NCBI GenBank assembly: GCA_035079385.1
Contig: JAVHKY010000010.1
Span: forward strand, 3,100,001 to 3,164,000
Reading direction: 5' to 3'
DNA from: Aspidiotus rigidus
Taxonomy: Eukaryota; Arthropoda; Insecta; Hemiptera; Diaspididae
Length of the DNA stretch: 64,000 nt
A program made the translations under genes and the position numbers. Of the stretch, positions 1 to 61,118 are shown piece by piece. Below the pieces are notes generated by a model. It was not told the DNA's origin. It saw only the letters and a list, made by a program, of their open reading frames with translations, and ran no database searches. Positions within the stretch are counted from its first letter, which is position 1. The number at the start of each line of letters is the position of its first letter.

Positions 1-93
1 GATACATTATATCATCGTATATTCATTCTCCATCTTTCGGACAGTAAGAGAATAAAATCATGCATTACGTAAATATAAAATTTGTCATAGCAT

Positions 94-99
94 TTTATT
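94..99 (-). terminator. Polyadenylation signal AATAAA of MICAL
   Basis: The minus strand reads AATAAA 173 bases after the MICAL stop codon, in a leader-free AT-rich stretch. It is a plausible end signal for the long transcript; the cleavage site is not visible. Confidence 0.5.
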
Positions 100-271
100 T
101 ACAACAGGGATAAAAGGACAGAGAAGAGAAAAAGAAAAAACTAAGTAATAAAGAAAAAAAGAGAACAGAAGAAGTAAAAATACATCGAACTTTCAACATA
201 GCTAGGTAAAATGGATATAAAACTTACAAATGAAAATAAAAACACTAATCTTACTAAATAAAACAATTCAT

Positions 272-49268
<48,997 letters not shown>

Positions 49269-50008
49269 AATCGCGATGTATTATATTACGGCTACTATCT
49301 TCTTCTTGTTGGAATCATAACTGCGGAAAAAGAAAGAAAATTGAGAAAAAATCAGATTGTGCGAATTAGGTTGGTAAATAATAGTAGAGAACCAAAACTA
49401 TTATGGTATGGTACAGATTTGGTAAGCGGCGGCGTCTTCAAACACGATGACGACAATAAAATAAGACCGCAGAGAATAAATGCTTACGTCTGTACAACTC
49501 AAGTGGGACAAGCAATATCAGCCTTATAATTGTACACTTTGACGGAAACGTAAATATTATACGATCATAATCAGGTCACGCGAATCTCTTGATCGCGACG
49601 CGAGTATATGGTTATAGTTTGGTCTTACACAATTAAAATTGTGACCAGCAACCTTGTATCCGAGTGATTTCATCTCATCACATGTAACTTCCTGCATATA
49701 TTATTCCCTGGTAAACACTAGCCAAGTCTGAGTTCATCACTTTTCTGAAGTATTTCAACGTCGGTACAATCACCAAAAAATTGTATAACTCGAACAGTTC
49801 ATACGTTTCGAGAAAATGAGGGATCGAGGGATCCCACGGCTGGTGATCCTGCTTATAGGAGCACCTCATCATTGTCTGTTTGTAACGATAGCAAAAATGT
49901 TCGGAGCATTCGATTTTATAACCATTATTAGATTTAAATTTTGCAAGTCACCCCTATTTCCTTTCCCTGTTTTACTCTAACAATATCTACTCCCTCTTTC
50001 GTAGAACC

Positions 50009-50469
50009 CAGGGCCGTAGCTACGGGGGGGCAAATGGGTCAATGACCCCCCTGACATTTTATTTTGACCCCCCTATAGAAAATGATGAGAATGTGCTCAA
50101 CCCTCGAAAATCGATTGTCCTACCGACGAAGTATGCTATTTAATCGTGAAGACAGTTTAACTGTTTTAGCACACGAAAAGAACTATTTAAAAGCTATCAC
50201 GGACGATGCATTCCTACGAATTTTCAACTCTAGTAAAAAAAAGAAACTTACTATAATTTTAAATAATTTATGCCAAATATTTCCGCGAATGTCTTTTTCA
50301 TATATACATATTATACACGTACTTGTGCACATTGAAAAATTTGTCATTATTTCTCTATCGTCATCAAGTCACTTGTTTTCTGTTTCGTGATCATTCCTTA
50401 TCCCCATATTTGTCATTTCATTCTTGCCCCATCTTGACCCCCCTAGAAAAATTTCTAACTACGGCCCTG
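50009..50469. mobile_element. 461 bp hAT-type MITE with perfect 8 bp target duplication
   Basis: Ends are CAGGGCCGTAGCTACGGGGG and its inverse ...CTACGGCCCTG. GTAGAACC flanks it at 50001-50008 and 50470-50477. CAGGG ends plus an 8 bp duplication are diagnostic of the hAT superfamily. TTGACCCCCCT recurs subterminally at both sides. A ~100-codon open frame inside has no transposase-like feature that I recognise. Confidence 0.9.
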
Positions 50470-50609
50470 GTAGAACCATCACCATTTTGCCATCCTCAAA
50501 CCTAACTCTGATCCCCCTTCCCGTCTCACACCGCCCCATAATTCTACCTAGTGCGCGTTTCACAACAAAACAAAGTGGATATATGTCGGTATGGTACCTA
50601 CGACGATTG

Positions 50610-51260
50610 AATTGGGCGCTCTAACCAATCTCTCACCGCGAGCACACACCGGAAGACTAAAGCTTCTCGGTAACATTCCCTCAAGCGGCCACACATTTGC
50701 CTGCATTGATCGAAGACGGGACTTTAGCTGACCTCTCACCGCAAGCTCCCCACAGATGACGGTCATCTCAGTAACATTCTTGCCATCGTCTGAAACAACG
50801 ACGGCCACCTCAACCCTAGGCGGGGCTCTAGCCGATTTCTCGATACAAGCTCACCACAGGAGACTAGCTTCTAGATAACTTTCCCTTCACCGCTCGAACG
50901 AACAAGCAATTCTCGTGCATTTTCCCGCTTTGATCATACCCGATTTCTCACTGCGAGTCGACAATAGGAAACGAGCTTTTTGATAATTTTCCCTCCATCA
51001 CGTAAAACAACGAGAATTCCTGCACATTTGCCAACACTGATCAAAGACCGGGCAATCACCGACCTCTTTCCGCGAGCATACAGCAGTAGACAAGCCCTTC
51101 AATGACATTCTTCTAGAGGCCAAATCAACGAGAATTTGCGCACATTTTCCCGTTTTGATTTAGGTGGGGGCCTTTGCCAACTCTCAGTATCGTTTTCCTC
51201 TATCCTATAGAACAATGAGAAACTTCGCACATTAGCCTGATTCGATCAGACACGGGATAT
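50610..51260. repeat. Degenerate ~110 bp minisatellite, five to six units
   Basis: Units restart near 50620, 50729, 50831, 50940, 51058 and 51174 with a (A/G)CC(A/G)A(T/C)(C/T)TCTC-CGCGAGC-like phrase. GAGAATT-C-TGCACATTTGCC and TTGATCAAAGACGGG phrases follow. It is GC-richer than its surroundings. Confidence 0.65.
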
Positions 51261-51871
51261 TATCCGGGAGTTGACGTAGGAAGATGAAGTAATTGTTCTG
51301 GCAGAGCCAAATATATAGAGATCATCCTTCATATCTTTTCACGTGCCCTAAGTACTGGAACAGTTATAGTGTGTTGTCGAAGATGGAAATTTTTTCAAAT
51401 CCCAAGGTCATGGTCTGAACGTGCTCTGCAGGATGTAGAGTAGACCAAGAGGGATCATGAGTGAACGAGTAGAGCGAGTGGGTCCGCCAGCAAGAATAAC
51501 CACTTACCAAACAGTATTCTAGGCTAAGATTATGGTATAGGTCAAGGTCACCTCTCTACTTTTTCATCATTATGTAATACACTATATACCCGCCTTCTTT
51601 TCCGTAGGCCAGCAGACTTCTGAGTGGATTGATTCCGCTCCCCTACTCCTTCTCATATAATATACCAATGCAGATCAAAGAACAATAGTATTATACTACT
51701 TTCAAATACACGCACAGACGTACGAACACGATTCAAAGAATATGGGGGAAGGTAGAGATTTGTACTTTGAAGGTCGCTTCAAGTCTCAAGGTCACGGCCG
51801 TGTAAATGTACGGGTACAAATCGCGGAAGGGGGGGGAAGTAACAGCATAGACATGAAACATGTCAATAACA

Positions 51872-51959
51872 GTAGTATATAATTAGTGTGATACAGACAC
51901 ACATTTTTTTTTTTGAAGAAAAAAAAATGTGTGGATGTATCACACTAATTATATACTAC
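51872..51959. repeat. 88 bp near-perfect hairpin
   Basis: GTAGTATATAATTAGTGTGA-TACA and CACACATTTTTTTTT are followed at once by their reverse complement, leaving a loop of a few bases. It may be a minimal MITE or solo palindrome. The target duplication is not clear. Confidence 0.75.
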
Positions 51960-54900
51960 ATCCACATCTATTTACTCTAATTTAACGTTTTTTCAACATG
52001 CTCAATGAATCTTAACGAATGTAAAATCGATTCAAGAACCGATGTTTAACACACTCAATGAACTTTCAACAAACTCAAAATCAGTTTCAAGAATCAATAA
52101 TCAGCTTAGCGGCTGCGGAGCACCATAGGTTACTAATAACAATAACCATGATTTTTTAAAAATCTTGTCATCTCAACACTTCAACGACAGTTCCACTCCT
52201 CAGAGCGTAAGAGCTCGCGATCAAGATATGTATGATGTTTTGTACTACATATTCAGCTTTTATATTTTATCTGGGATGTCAATATTGCCGCGATGCGAGA
52301 AAAAATTTCAAACTTGCTCGATTGCGCTGCGTTGTATTCGTGCAGCAACGATTCAACATTGGCCAGTTGTCAAATGACACTTCTAAAAAGTATCATCGGT
52401 TAATCAATTATGCAGAAGGCGAACTCGAATGGCTGCGTGCCCATCGACCAGGATTAAACTTTTTTTTGTTCCACTTCTTCGAAACGCGAATAAAGGGAAT
52501 TGATTCGCGAAAATTATCTCGCTCTACCACGTTAAATCCTCACGAATAGATCCGTGTACGATTAGATTGCCTTTGATACCAGCTACAAAGTCTCGTAAAT
52601 GATTTCTGAGGAAGCTACAGACATATTCTGACTGGGCTCTTTCCCTTATGTTCACATCGTGTCACTTTCGCGAAACTAACCGTAACTTACAACAAAATGC
52701 AATCAACTCAATTAGATTATCCCACCGTATATCCCCTCTCCTTCTCTATCTTATTTTTTTAGATTCATTACAGATCAATAATTGACTGGTTAAAAATTGT
52801 TCATCTAGTGACGCGACCTTTTCAAGTCTACCTTCTACACAGATTCAGGTCATAAATTTTTCTATCACGAATGCAGTATCCCTTCCATATGGATTTAATT
52901 AGAAATTTCTTTCAAGTCCTCTAATGGAGTCACGATCGGGACTCAGAATTTTTTTCGAGTCCCTCCTTCACAGAATTTGGACAGAAGATTTTCCCAAATC
53001 ATCTCTTTAGTAGACCCTTCAAATTTTAGCAAATCAGCGCAAGTATCCGAAGAGTTTTCGGGGAGGAAGCAAAAAAATTCCTCTAAAAATGTTCTGAACA
53101 ATATCTAATGATAATTCAAAGCGGATTTCTTCTTTTAGTTTTGAATATCAAAATAAGAGCCAATATCTCTGTTTTTGTTAGAAGTCCCTCCTTCCCTTCT
53201 CTCATAAAACTCTTCACTACAGAGTCGATCGTTTCCTCATAAGTAATCTCAAATCGAATAACACTGCAAATGCGGTAAATTCGAATCTTCACTCTTTCTG
53301 TTGACGTTACGATTTTACGAGCAGAGATACCATCCTCTTCATTCCGAATTCGATTTCAAGCTTATCTGAGGGCATCTTTTTCACAACGTCAAGATACAGT
53401 TTTTGAGGGGTACACCATGAGCAGATTGAAAGTTTTACGTGCAGTTTTCTCCCAGAACAGTGTAACGGAACAACGCAATATCGTTGAACCCTTTCACGTT
53501 TGCGTTGTTCTGTTGAAGCGCCCGGGAGAGAACTGGACGTAGAACCTCCATTTTCAAGAGCCGAAATACGTGTATTCACATGGAAGATGTACCGAGTTTG
53601 GGTAAGAGCAACTCTGTCGGGAGAATGTAGACCACTCGTATTCTGTTACATCCTTCAAGATATCCAATTTAGTCAGTTATTCAAGATTCTTATTGAAGAG
53701 AAATTCAGTTTTGGCAGAAAGCAATCCGTGATTTTCATCAACGGGAATGAGGATGAGAAAAGAAGCAGGAAATCGATAAAAGAACGATTTTGATGGTTCA
53801 AGCAATAGAAGCTCTAATTACGTCGATTAAGGAAGTTATTGACGAGACCTCTCATTTCGCAGGGTATATTTTGAAAGACACTACCGTAGTCAAACCGCTT
53901 TCGAGATATTATACTTGAAGAGGTCGTGCATTATGGTAGAAAATGGTATTTATTTGTATACAAAACAGTGCGACGCACCGACATCCATCACGTAAGACGG
54001 AAATGGTGAGCGAATACTTTTTCTTACCTTCCTCAAAACCACAAAGCACAGCATTTTTTGAGCTTAATGAAGATGTGCATGATGCCAAAGAAGCCTATCA
54101 TTGTCGTCGGTATCCGCTTGAACTTTAGCAATGTAGGGTTGTTTAAAGCCGCATATTGGTATAACGTTATAACGTAAGCTTTCGTACTCGTAAGTTGTAA
54201 AGAGAATCCTACAAATTTTACGCTTCGACGAAAAATTTATTTATAAAAATTTCGAATTAAGGAATTTTGAACCTATTTTTAGTATATCGCTCATATTTTC
54301 GTCACGTTGGAAATCAACTCGAAGGCGACATAATGAAAAAATTTCACTAACGTTGGATAAGTTCGTCTGTTTTGTATGTTGGCTTTATACTCGTAAATTT
54401 ATTCTTACCCACTCGGATTCTTCGTTTTCTCTTGTCTTCTCATTTCTTCGACAAAACTTGAATAAATGACAATAAAAAATCGTACTACGAAATTTTTTAT
54501 GCAAGATTAGTATTACATGAATAAGAAGAATTTTCGTTGCCATTCCGCTAGAAATTAGCATTAGTTCTTCTAGAGTTCACGAAAACTAATAATTTATTAT
54601 CATTTTCTTCAATATTTCATAATTCTTAAATAAAAAAATCAAAACTTGTATCACACTTCTTTCTCTGCTTCGTAGGAGGAGACCTCTCACAAAATTTTCA
54701 AAATCCCTTTCGCCTAGCTTAAATTTCCCTATTATACGTAAATCCAGGACATCTCTTTCCACAGCTCGATAATCCTAGTTGTCTTATATATAGCTCGAAG
54801 CTCACACTTTCCCAAGTCATTGAAGTAGGTCGTATTACTCGGTAAAAGACTATAGCCAGTTTCAATGGGACATCGGCCCCCAGGCCAAGTATCATGTTCA

Positions 54901-55619
54901 TGCATTGGAAAATGTTTATTGATATTAAAAACGATTTTTAAAAAGAATTTCAGATTTTTATCCCCTATATATCCTTAAATATGGCCAAATAAATGTTATT
55001 TTCCTTAAAAATCCATATAATTAATAGACTGATAATTTTTTTGGAATTTTCCAATCAATATTTTTCTTGCCGAATTGCCCATTTTAGTCTTTTTTAACGC
55101 TCATTTTCCAGGTTCTTTTCAGACTGCAATTCTAGAAAAAATATTGGATTGGACTTGAAAAAAAAATAATAATTACACTAACCTGAAGATTCAGATACTT
55201 GAATATATTTTCAAAAAATTTTCTGGCGTAGCCAAATGAATAAAGTTCATGTTCCATACGCCCTTCTTATATTTTAGCAGTCATCTTGAAATATTCTAAT
55301 CTACGCTTCTACTGGGTCAAGCGCTCGTGAGATATTACTTGACTTTTGCCCCTACTTTCATTGAACTACACGCCTTTTGTGACGCTTCTGAGGAAGCTTA
55401 TAGAGCAATTGTCCACATTCGTGGGAAAAATATTTTGAGCTATTTTCGTAGGGCGAAAGTCTGATATGATATATCGTATTTTGGGCTATCACCTTTCAGC
55501 TTTCCTTGGTTTAGGATAAGTCTGGTATGAAATATTTGGGGAACAAAGGTGGTACACAGGTTTGTGCAGTAATTTCCAGGAAAATTTTCCGAGTTCCCTT
55601 TCTCTCTACTTCATGCAGT

Positions 55620-55900
55620 ATATCATACTAGGCTTATACTTGGCTTAAACCTGATATAATAGAGCCAGTATAAACACTAATACAGACCTCCTGAGCCTGT
55701 AGTATAAAAGAAGCCTGAACGTAGTATGAACTAGTATAAAGGAGGCTTGGACCCAGTATAAGCCCAGTATAAAATGAAATAGTATACCTTAGCTAATATA
55801 CTAGGCTAGTATAATGTATATTAGGGCTACAATAATGAAGCTTAGTAATAGGTCTGGTATCCTACCTTTATACTGGCCTAGTATACTACATATTAGGCTA
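55620..55900. repeat. AGTATA-rich degenerate repeat
   Basis: CTAGTATA, CCAGTATAA and AGGCTAGTATA occur about fifteen times in irregular spacing over 280 bp. Confidence 0.5.
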
Positions 55901-57322
55901 CTAGCTTTTGGGGGGGGCTAAACAGGGGGAACTGTCTCTCTAGGCCCACGCAATCGAGAGAAAATTTGAATTCGGCCCGCCCTCAAAAAAGGTTGGAGAC
56001 CCCTGCTGTAGATGATGGCTAAAAAGTTTTTACATTACATATGGACTAAGAACGTCTGAGTTAGTAAATAGCCTTGTCGGAAAATTTGTTCGTTGGAAGT
56101 GTCGGAAAAATGTATTATAATCGATGGTTATTAGGCAAAACATGAAATTCAAAAGAAGAATAATGTGTAGACTCGCCTCGCACATTTCGCTTTTCATGAA
56201 ATGCCAGAATGATTCAAGGTATTTCATAAGATGACTGAAAATTGTGAGTAATTTCATAAAATTCTGGGTGATACCCGGTCATTTCATAAAGAGCCTAGGC
56301 ATTTTATGAAATGCAGGACTTGAACAATTCGTCCGTAGCATATTTATGAGATAGATTCCCCAAAAAGAGAATGTAGCTTGTGGAAATGTTTTGATAAACT
56401 ACAATCCATGTAACAAGTACGAAATCTGTCTTATGGAAAAATTTTCTGGGTAGGTAGTCTAATGATCGAAAAAAAATATCATACGAGTAAGAGCTTAAAA
56501 TTTCCGGAGTCAGTCTCTTTACAGTATATGATTCGAAGACCCACAGCACAACACAACCACATATAGCTCGAAGGTCGTAATTCTCTTCTTATCCATTTCT
56601 CTGTCTAAAATCACACCAAAGTCGAACTTCTTCTATGCCTCCAGTTTAGGCCAAGAGAATTCTTGAATTTTTCAATCAGTCAATTAGAAGTGAAGGAAAA
56701 AACTATCAACTGAAGGGTATCAAGGGGAAAAGAAAGTATGTTCAAAAGAAATAATATGAACAATTAGATCTTTTGCACCATCCCCTTCGTCCCCTATACC
56801 CTTTGATTTTCAATCCTCAAACTACAAGGTCACCAATAGTAGAAGGAAACGGTTGAAACTTAGGAGAGCTTGGAGAAAAGAGAGATTTTCGAGCCTCCTG
56901 AGCTTGAAGTGGAAAAGCAATTCTCTAGTTCCTACAGTCTCTCAAGGTTATTCGATGTTAAACAGCAGATACAAATTTACTTTTTTAAGAAGGATGAGAA
57001 AGACATGAAAATATTAATATTTGGACTGGACATCCGCTTGGAACGTTATGTTTTCATGTAGTATTTTCCATCAAAATACGATAAGGGTAATTCTGGAATT
57101 CAATTAGGACATCGATTAAATATAACTACAATTAATCGGTTCCAGAACAATAAAATTTTCCAACTGAAATAAAGGATAATATTATTCTCTTTTACATTCC
57201 TTCCTCCTGTATCAAAATATGAATGAGGCTCGCATATTGCAAACAATAAAGGGAAAATAAATCGTGAAAATTAAATTGTATCAGAAACAACAATATTATA
57301 GGCACCACTAATATTACATGAC

Positions 57323-57323
<1 letters not shown>

Positions 57324-57377
<54 letters not shown>

Positions 57378-57391
57378 TAATAATAATAATC
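57324..57391. repeat. (AAT)n microsatellite
   Basis: About 22 units of ATA/AAT with one interruption near the right end. Confidence 0.9.
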
Positions 57392-59534
57392 TTTTTAATG
57401 ACTTTTTTTTCCCTTAGCATTACGACTTCATCGATCATAGGAAGATGAATAGTCGAAAAATTCTTTTAAATATTACACAGGTTCTCTGCGTGAATCAAAG
57501 TTACTTTTTCTTCTTCATTATCGAGTAAGGGCTAAAAAATTCAGATTTCGATAGCTTGTAAGAAATAACGAGAAAGTTGAGGAGTTGCAAGATTTTCAGG
57601 CAGTGAGCTTTTCATGAGGAGAAGAATAAAGAGTTGAACATTGTGTTCTGTATATTTTCGAAAAAATTTCAAACTTATCTCAAACATTGATAAAGGTTAA
57701 GTGAATGAACTCGATAGCATTTTGACTAGATCAAAGAGTGGAGCCAAAATTATCAGTAAAGCACAGTTTTTTTGTAAATAATTCTAAAATCAGTCAGCTT
57801 TTGGTACCTAAGTAGACTCACGAAAATTATTTTTTCAAAATTTTAAATTGGTATACTTTGGAACGACTTTCATTTGAATTCCAGAAAAAACCAAAGATGG
57901 TAAGATACCTCGTATGACCTCCTTGTGAATCGTTCTAAAAAATCTCTCCACACAGGGTGCTGCTTCTTCTTATCCGCCAAAGTGACTTTTTAATCTTCAA
58001 AAATGTAATAGATATTTATAACTTGATCGTGGTGTGGAGAGAAAACAAAGGAGACCGTAGAAAGAGCACTTGTCAATTGTCATCAAATTTGGTAAGTGAA
58101 TACAACTTTGTGAATTTTTTCCACAGTGTAACATCTGAGTTTAAAAAGGATATCGAAATAAATTTTCAGGTAATTCCTAGAAGGAATTTTTTATTTCACC
58201 TTCCTCATCGTCTTATCACGAAATAATATTTGATTTTTTGATGAGTGTGTTTTTCTTTCCTTACATCATTAACTTTCTATTATTAAACCCACAATACAAC
58301 GGACACACCATCAGCAAAGAACAATGTACACTCCAAATTCTTCTAGCTATTTTTGTCGTATACTCTTCTTCATTATAAGTCGATAAACCAATACGAAAAT
58401 TCGGAGATGAATTCGTTTTTGAATTGATGCACACGTTAGAGGAAGCAAGTATCAATGAGTTCGTATTCCATCAAAAAAAAAAATAGATGTAATAGATATC
58501 AATCTCATTCCCCACACACAAAGAAATTCGAACTCATATAAATAATGTTCTCGAGAACAACGTGAAATGGTATTTGTCATATTTAAAACCCAACAATGAA
58601 AATTGATGGTGGTAAATGAGAGAGGAGTAAAAGTTCTATCGTTAGACCACAAATAGTGCGTTGAAAACGTGAGATTTTAGTAAATTAGGGCCAATTGTAC
58701 GGATCCGTACCAGTATTCAATTCGTGAGGGAAATAGTTTTAATTTGTAGTAATATGAAAAACTGAACTATATGTTACCTGGTATTAAGGATGACAGAATC
58801 CGAAGTACGATACACATCGATTTTAGAACTATTATTACACTTCACTCATGAACAGAGAAACGACAATCAAGAATGCTATTAGACAATAAATTTGATGAAC
58901 AATGTAAAGTCGCGAAAGATATTCAATGTCAACCGAGAATAATCGACAAAGATTCTTGTTTCAAGACATTTAAAGATTACATTGTACAAAGCCCTAACCG
59001 TGCACACAAAACTGAATGAACTGAAAGTACTGAAGTAGAAGTACGCATCGTCGATAATAACATTTTAATAAGGCCATAATAATCACCCACACCTTCGCAC
59101 ACAGACACACCCAACACACTGTCGTAAATATGTGTATGCTTAATTAAAACGAATCAAGATTCAAGACGTCCAGAACGAAAGCAAACTTCAGCTGACTTTC
59201 CGGCTGTTCAACTTTTGTTCGGGTGGTAGCCGCACAGCGCTAGTATCAATTACTCTTATCGTCGGTCCGTGGTACTGGTAGAGAAACTTTGACTATTATA
59301 GTAGAAATTATGTACCTATAGTCAAGTCAAAGGGTAGAAAAGAATTCTTACACACAGGGAGGACAACAAAATTTTCGAATATAAATATGAAAATTAAACT
59401 TTTTGGTTTTTATCAAGTGAAAGAAAATCAAATGTGTAAAAAATTCGTATCCCTTTCAAATATCCTTCTTTTTAAAAATACTAAATAAAAACTTCAAAAC
59501 AATTCAACTTAACAATGATTACACTGCCGTGTTA

Positions 59535-60085
59535 GTGTATAGGGCAATGGCTATTTTTGCGAATTGATTACTTATGCTTCTTGGGAAGCAATTTGGAGGA
59601 AAAATAACATTGGCTCTTAAACGGAGAAACACGCTGATCGTTAATTTGCGAATAGTATTTGATTCTGAATAATAAAAGTGAGTCAACATATCGAAAGAGT
59701 AAACGTCTCTCTATTTTTTGATCTCAGTTTCGTTAAGATTTGATCTACTACAAAGCAAGTTATAATCGTTTGAAAATTAAAAGTCAGATAGGGTACCAAG
59801 AGTGGTATCGTATTGCGCTTCGTCCCACATCTAGTTTTTTATTTTCAAACGATTAGGTATAAGTAACTCGCTTTGTAGTTGATCAATTTTAACGAAACTG
59901 AGCTCGAAAAACGTTTACCCTTTCGATACGTTTACTCACTATTATTATTCAGAACTAAATACTACCCGCTAATTAATGATCAGCGTGTTTCTCCCATAAG
60001 AGCTAATATTGTCTTTCCTCCAAATTACTTACCAAGGAGACAAGGATGCTATTCGTAAGACAGCCATTACCCTATACAAAATTGA
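59535..60085. mobile_element. ~550 bp old foldback element
   Basis: Left TGTATAGGGCAATGGCT, CAATTTGGAGGAAAAATAAC, GAGAAACACGCTGATCGTTA and CGTTTGAAAAT are answered in reverse by ATTTTCAAACGATTA, TAATGATCAGCGTGTTTCTC, GTCTTTCCTCCAAATT and AGCCATTACCCTATACA. The arms are about 250 bp with numerous mismatches. Confidence 0.75.
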
Positions 60086-61118
60086 ATTGACGTACCTGCA
60101 AATTAATGAAATTGGACTCATTTTAGCGTGTATTGGAGCCTATGGAGGACACCAGGGACCTCATTCTATTCTCTCAAGTCCTAATCGTTGTTTTGCAGGT
60201 ACGTTAATTCAGCTTTGTACGACAGACTCGCAGACAATAGGTATAGTATGAATTTATACACAGTATCTATTTTCCGGCGATTAGTTTTTCCATAATCGAA
60301 CTTAGTCAAATTCATCTAAATGATCTGAGCAACGTAACCTCACCTAGCTCAGATTGATGACGTCATCAAAGTCGGACGGACTATTTCTGGGATGTGCCCT
60401 CCCCAAAAATACAGATGGCGGGTTTCCTGATAGAAACAAGTAATCGATGGTTGGATGGTGCGGTCAATGAATTTTTCAGAAAAGTATAAGGTTGCATCGT
60501 TTTACTAAAAAAGGAAGAGAAAATAGAGAACAACGAATATTGGTGGAAAGACAACTAAAGAATAAATTATTATTAATAATAAAATAAAAATAATAGTAAT
60601 AGTAGTAGATGTGTAATAATAAAAGTAATAATAATTAAAGACTAATTATATAAATTGATAACGGAAAAAGTAACAAACATGAATACATACTTAGAAATAA
60701 TCACAGCAAAAAGTAAGAAACTAAAAAGAATGAAACGAAAAATTTTTAATTCTTGATAACTGTATCAGTTGATATAAATCCTACTGTAGTTTGGAACGTG
60801 CTAAGTAAATCGGTTGGAAATATTACGGAAAGGATTTGTCGTTGATCCCTGATATTACCATTATTATAAGATCACCATAGGTTGCAGCAAACAATGCGAA
60901 AACTATTGAGGAATACCTGTCTCTTGAATCTCCGTACGTAGAAATAATTCCATTCCAACTCTTTTTTCGAATTTCCTTATGAATTTATGTCGCAAAGTTG
61001 GCGCAAAAATCTCTCAATTGAGCAAATCACAAAAATGTATTATATCGGTAAAATGAGTCGCAACTTTTTGAGTTCGTATAAACGTACACAGAAGATGAGA
61101 ATCATGGTAGATTTATAA

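Larger units (their letters stand above)
49321..61118. other. Region between the MICAL first coding exon and MARCHF6
   Basis: Holds a hAT-type MITE, a ~110 bp minisatellite, a short hairpin, an AAT microsatellite, an old foldback and dispersed repeats. No protein gene is recognisable. MICAL 5' UTR exons and promoter should lie somewhere here; the GC-richer patch at 59.15-59.29 kb is one candidate, without firm evidence. Confidence 0.45.

Noticed and set aside
49678..49872. 64-codon minus-strand frame upstream of MICAL
   Set aside because: No similarity to MICAL and no matching splice phase to the first coding exon.
50082..50390. 102-codon frame
   Set aside because: Falls inside the hAT-type MITE and shows no transposase block.
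52165..52549. Two overlapping plus-strand frames of 70 and 105 codons
   Set aside because: Overlap in different frames, no domain, no clear start context or splice sites; likely chance.
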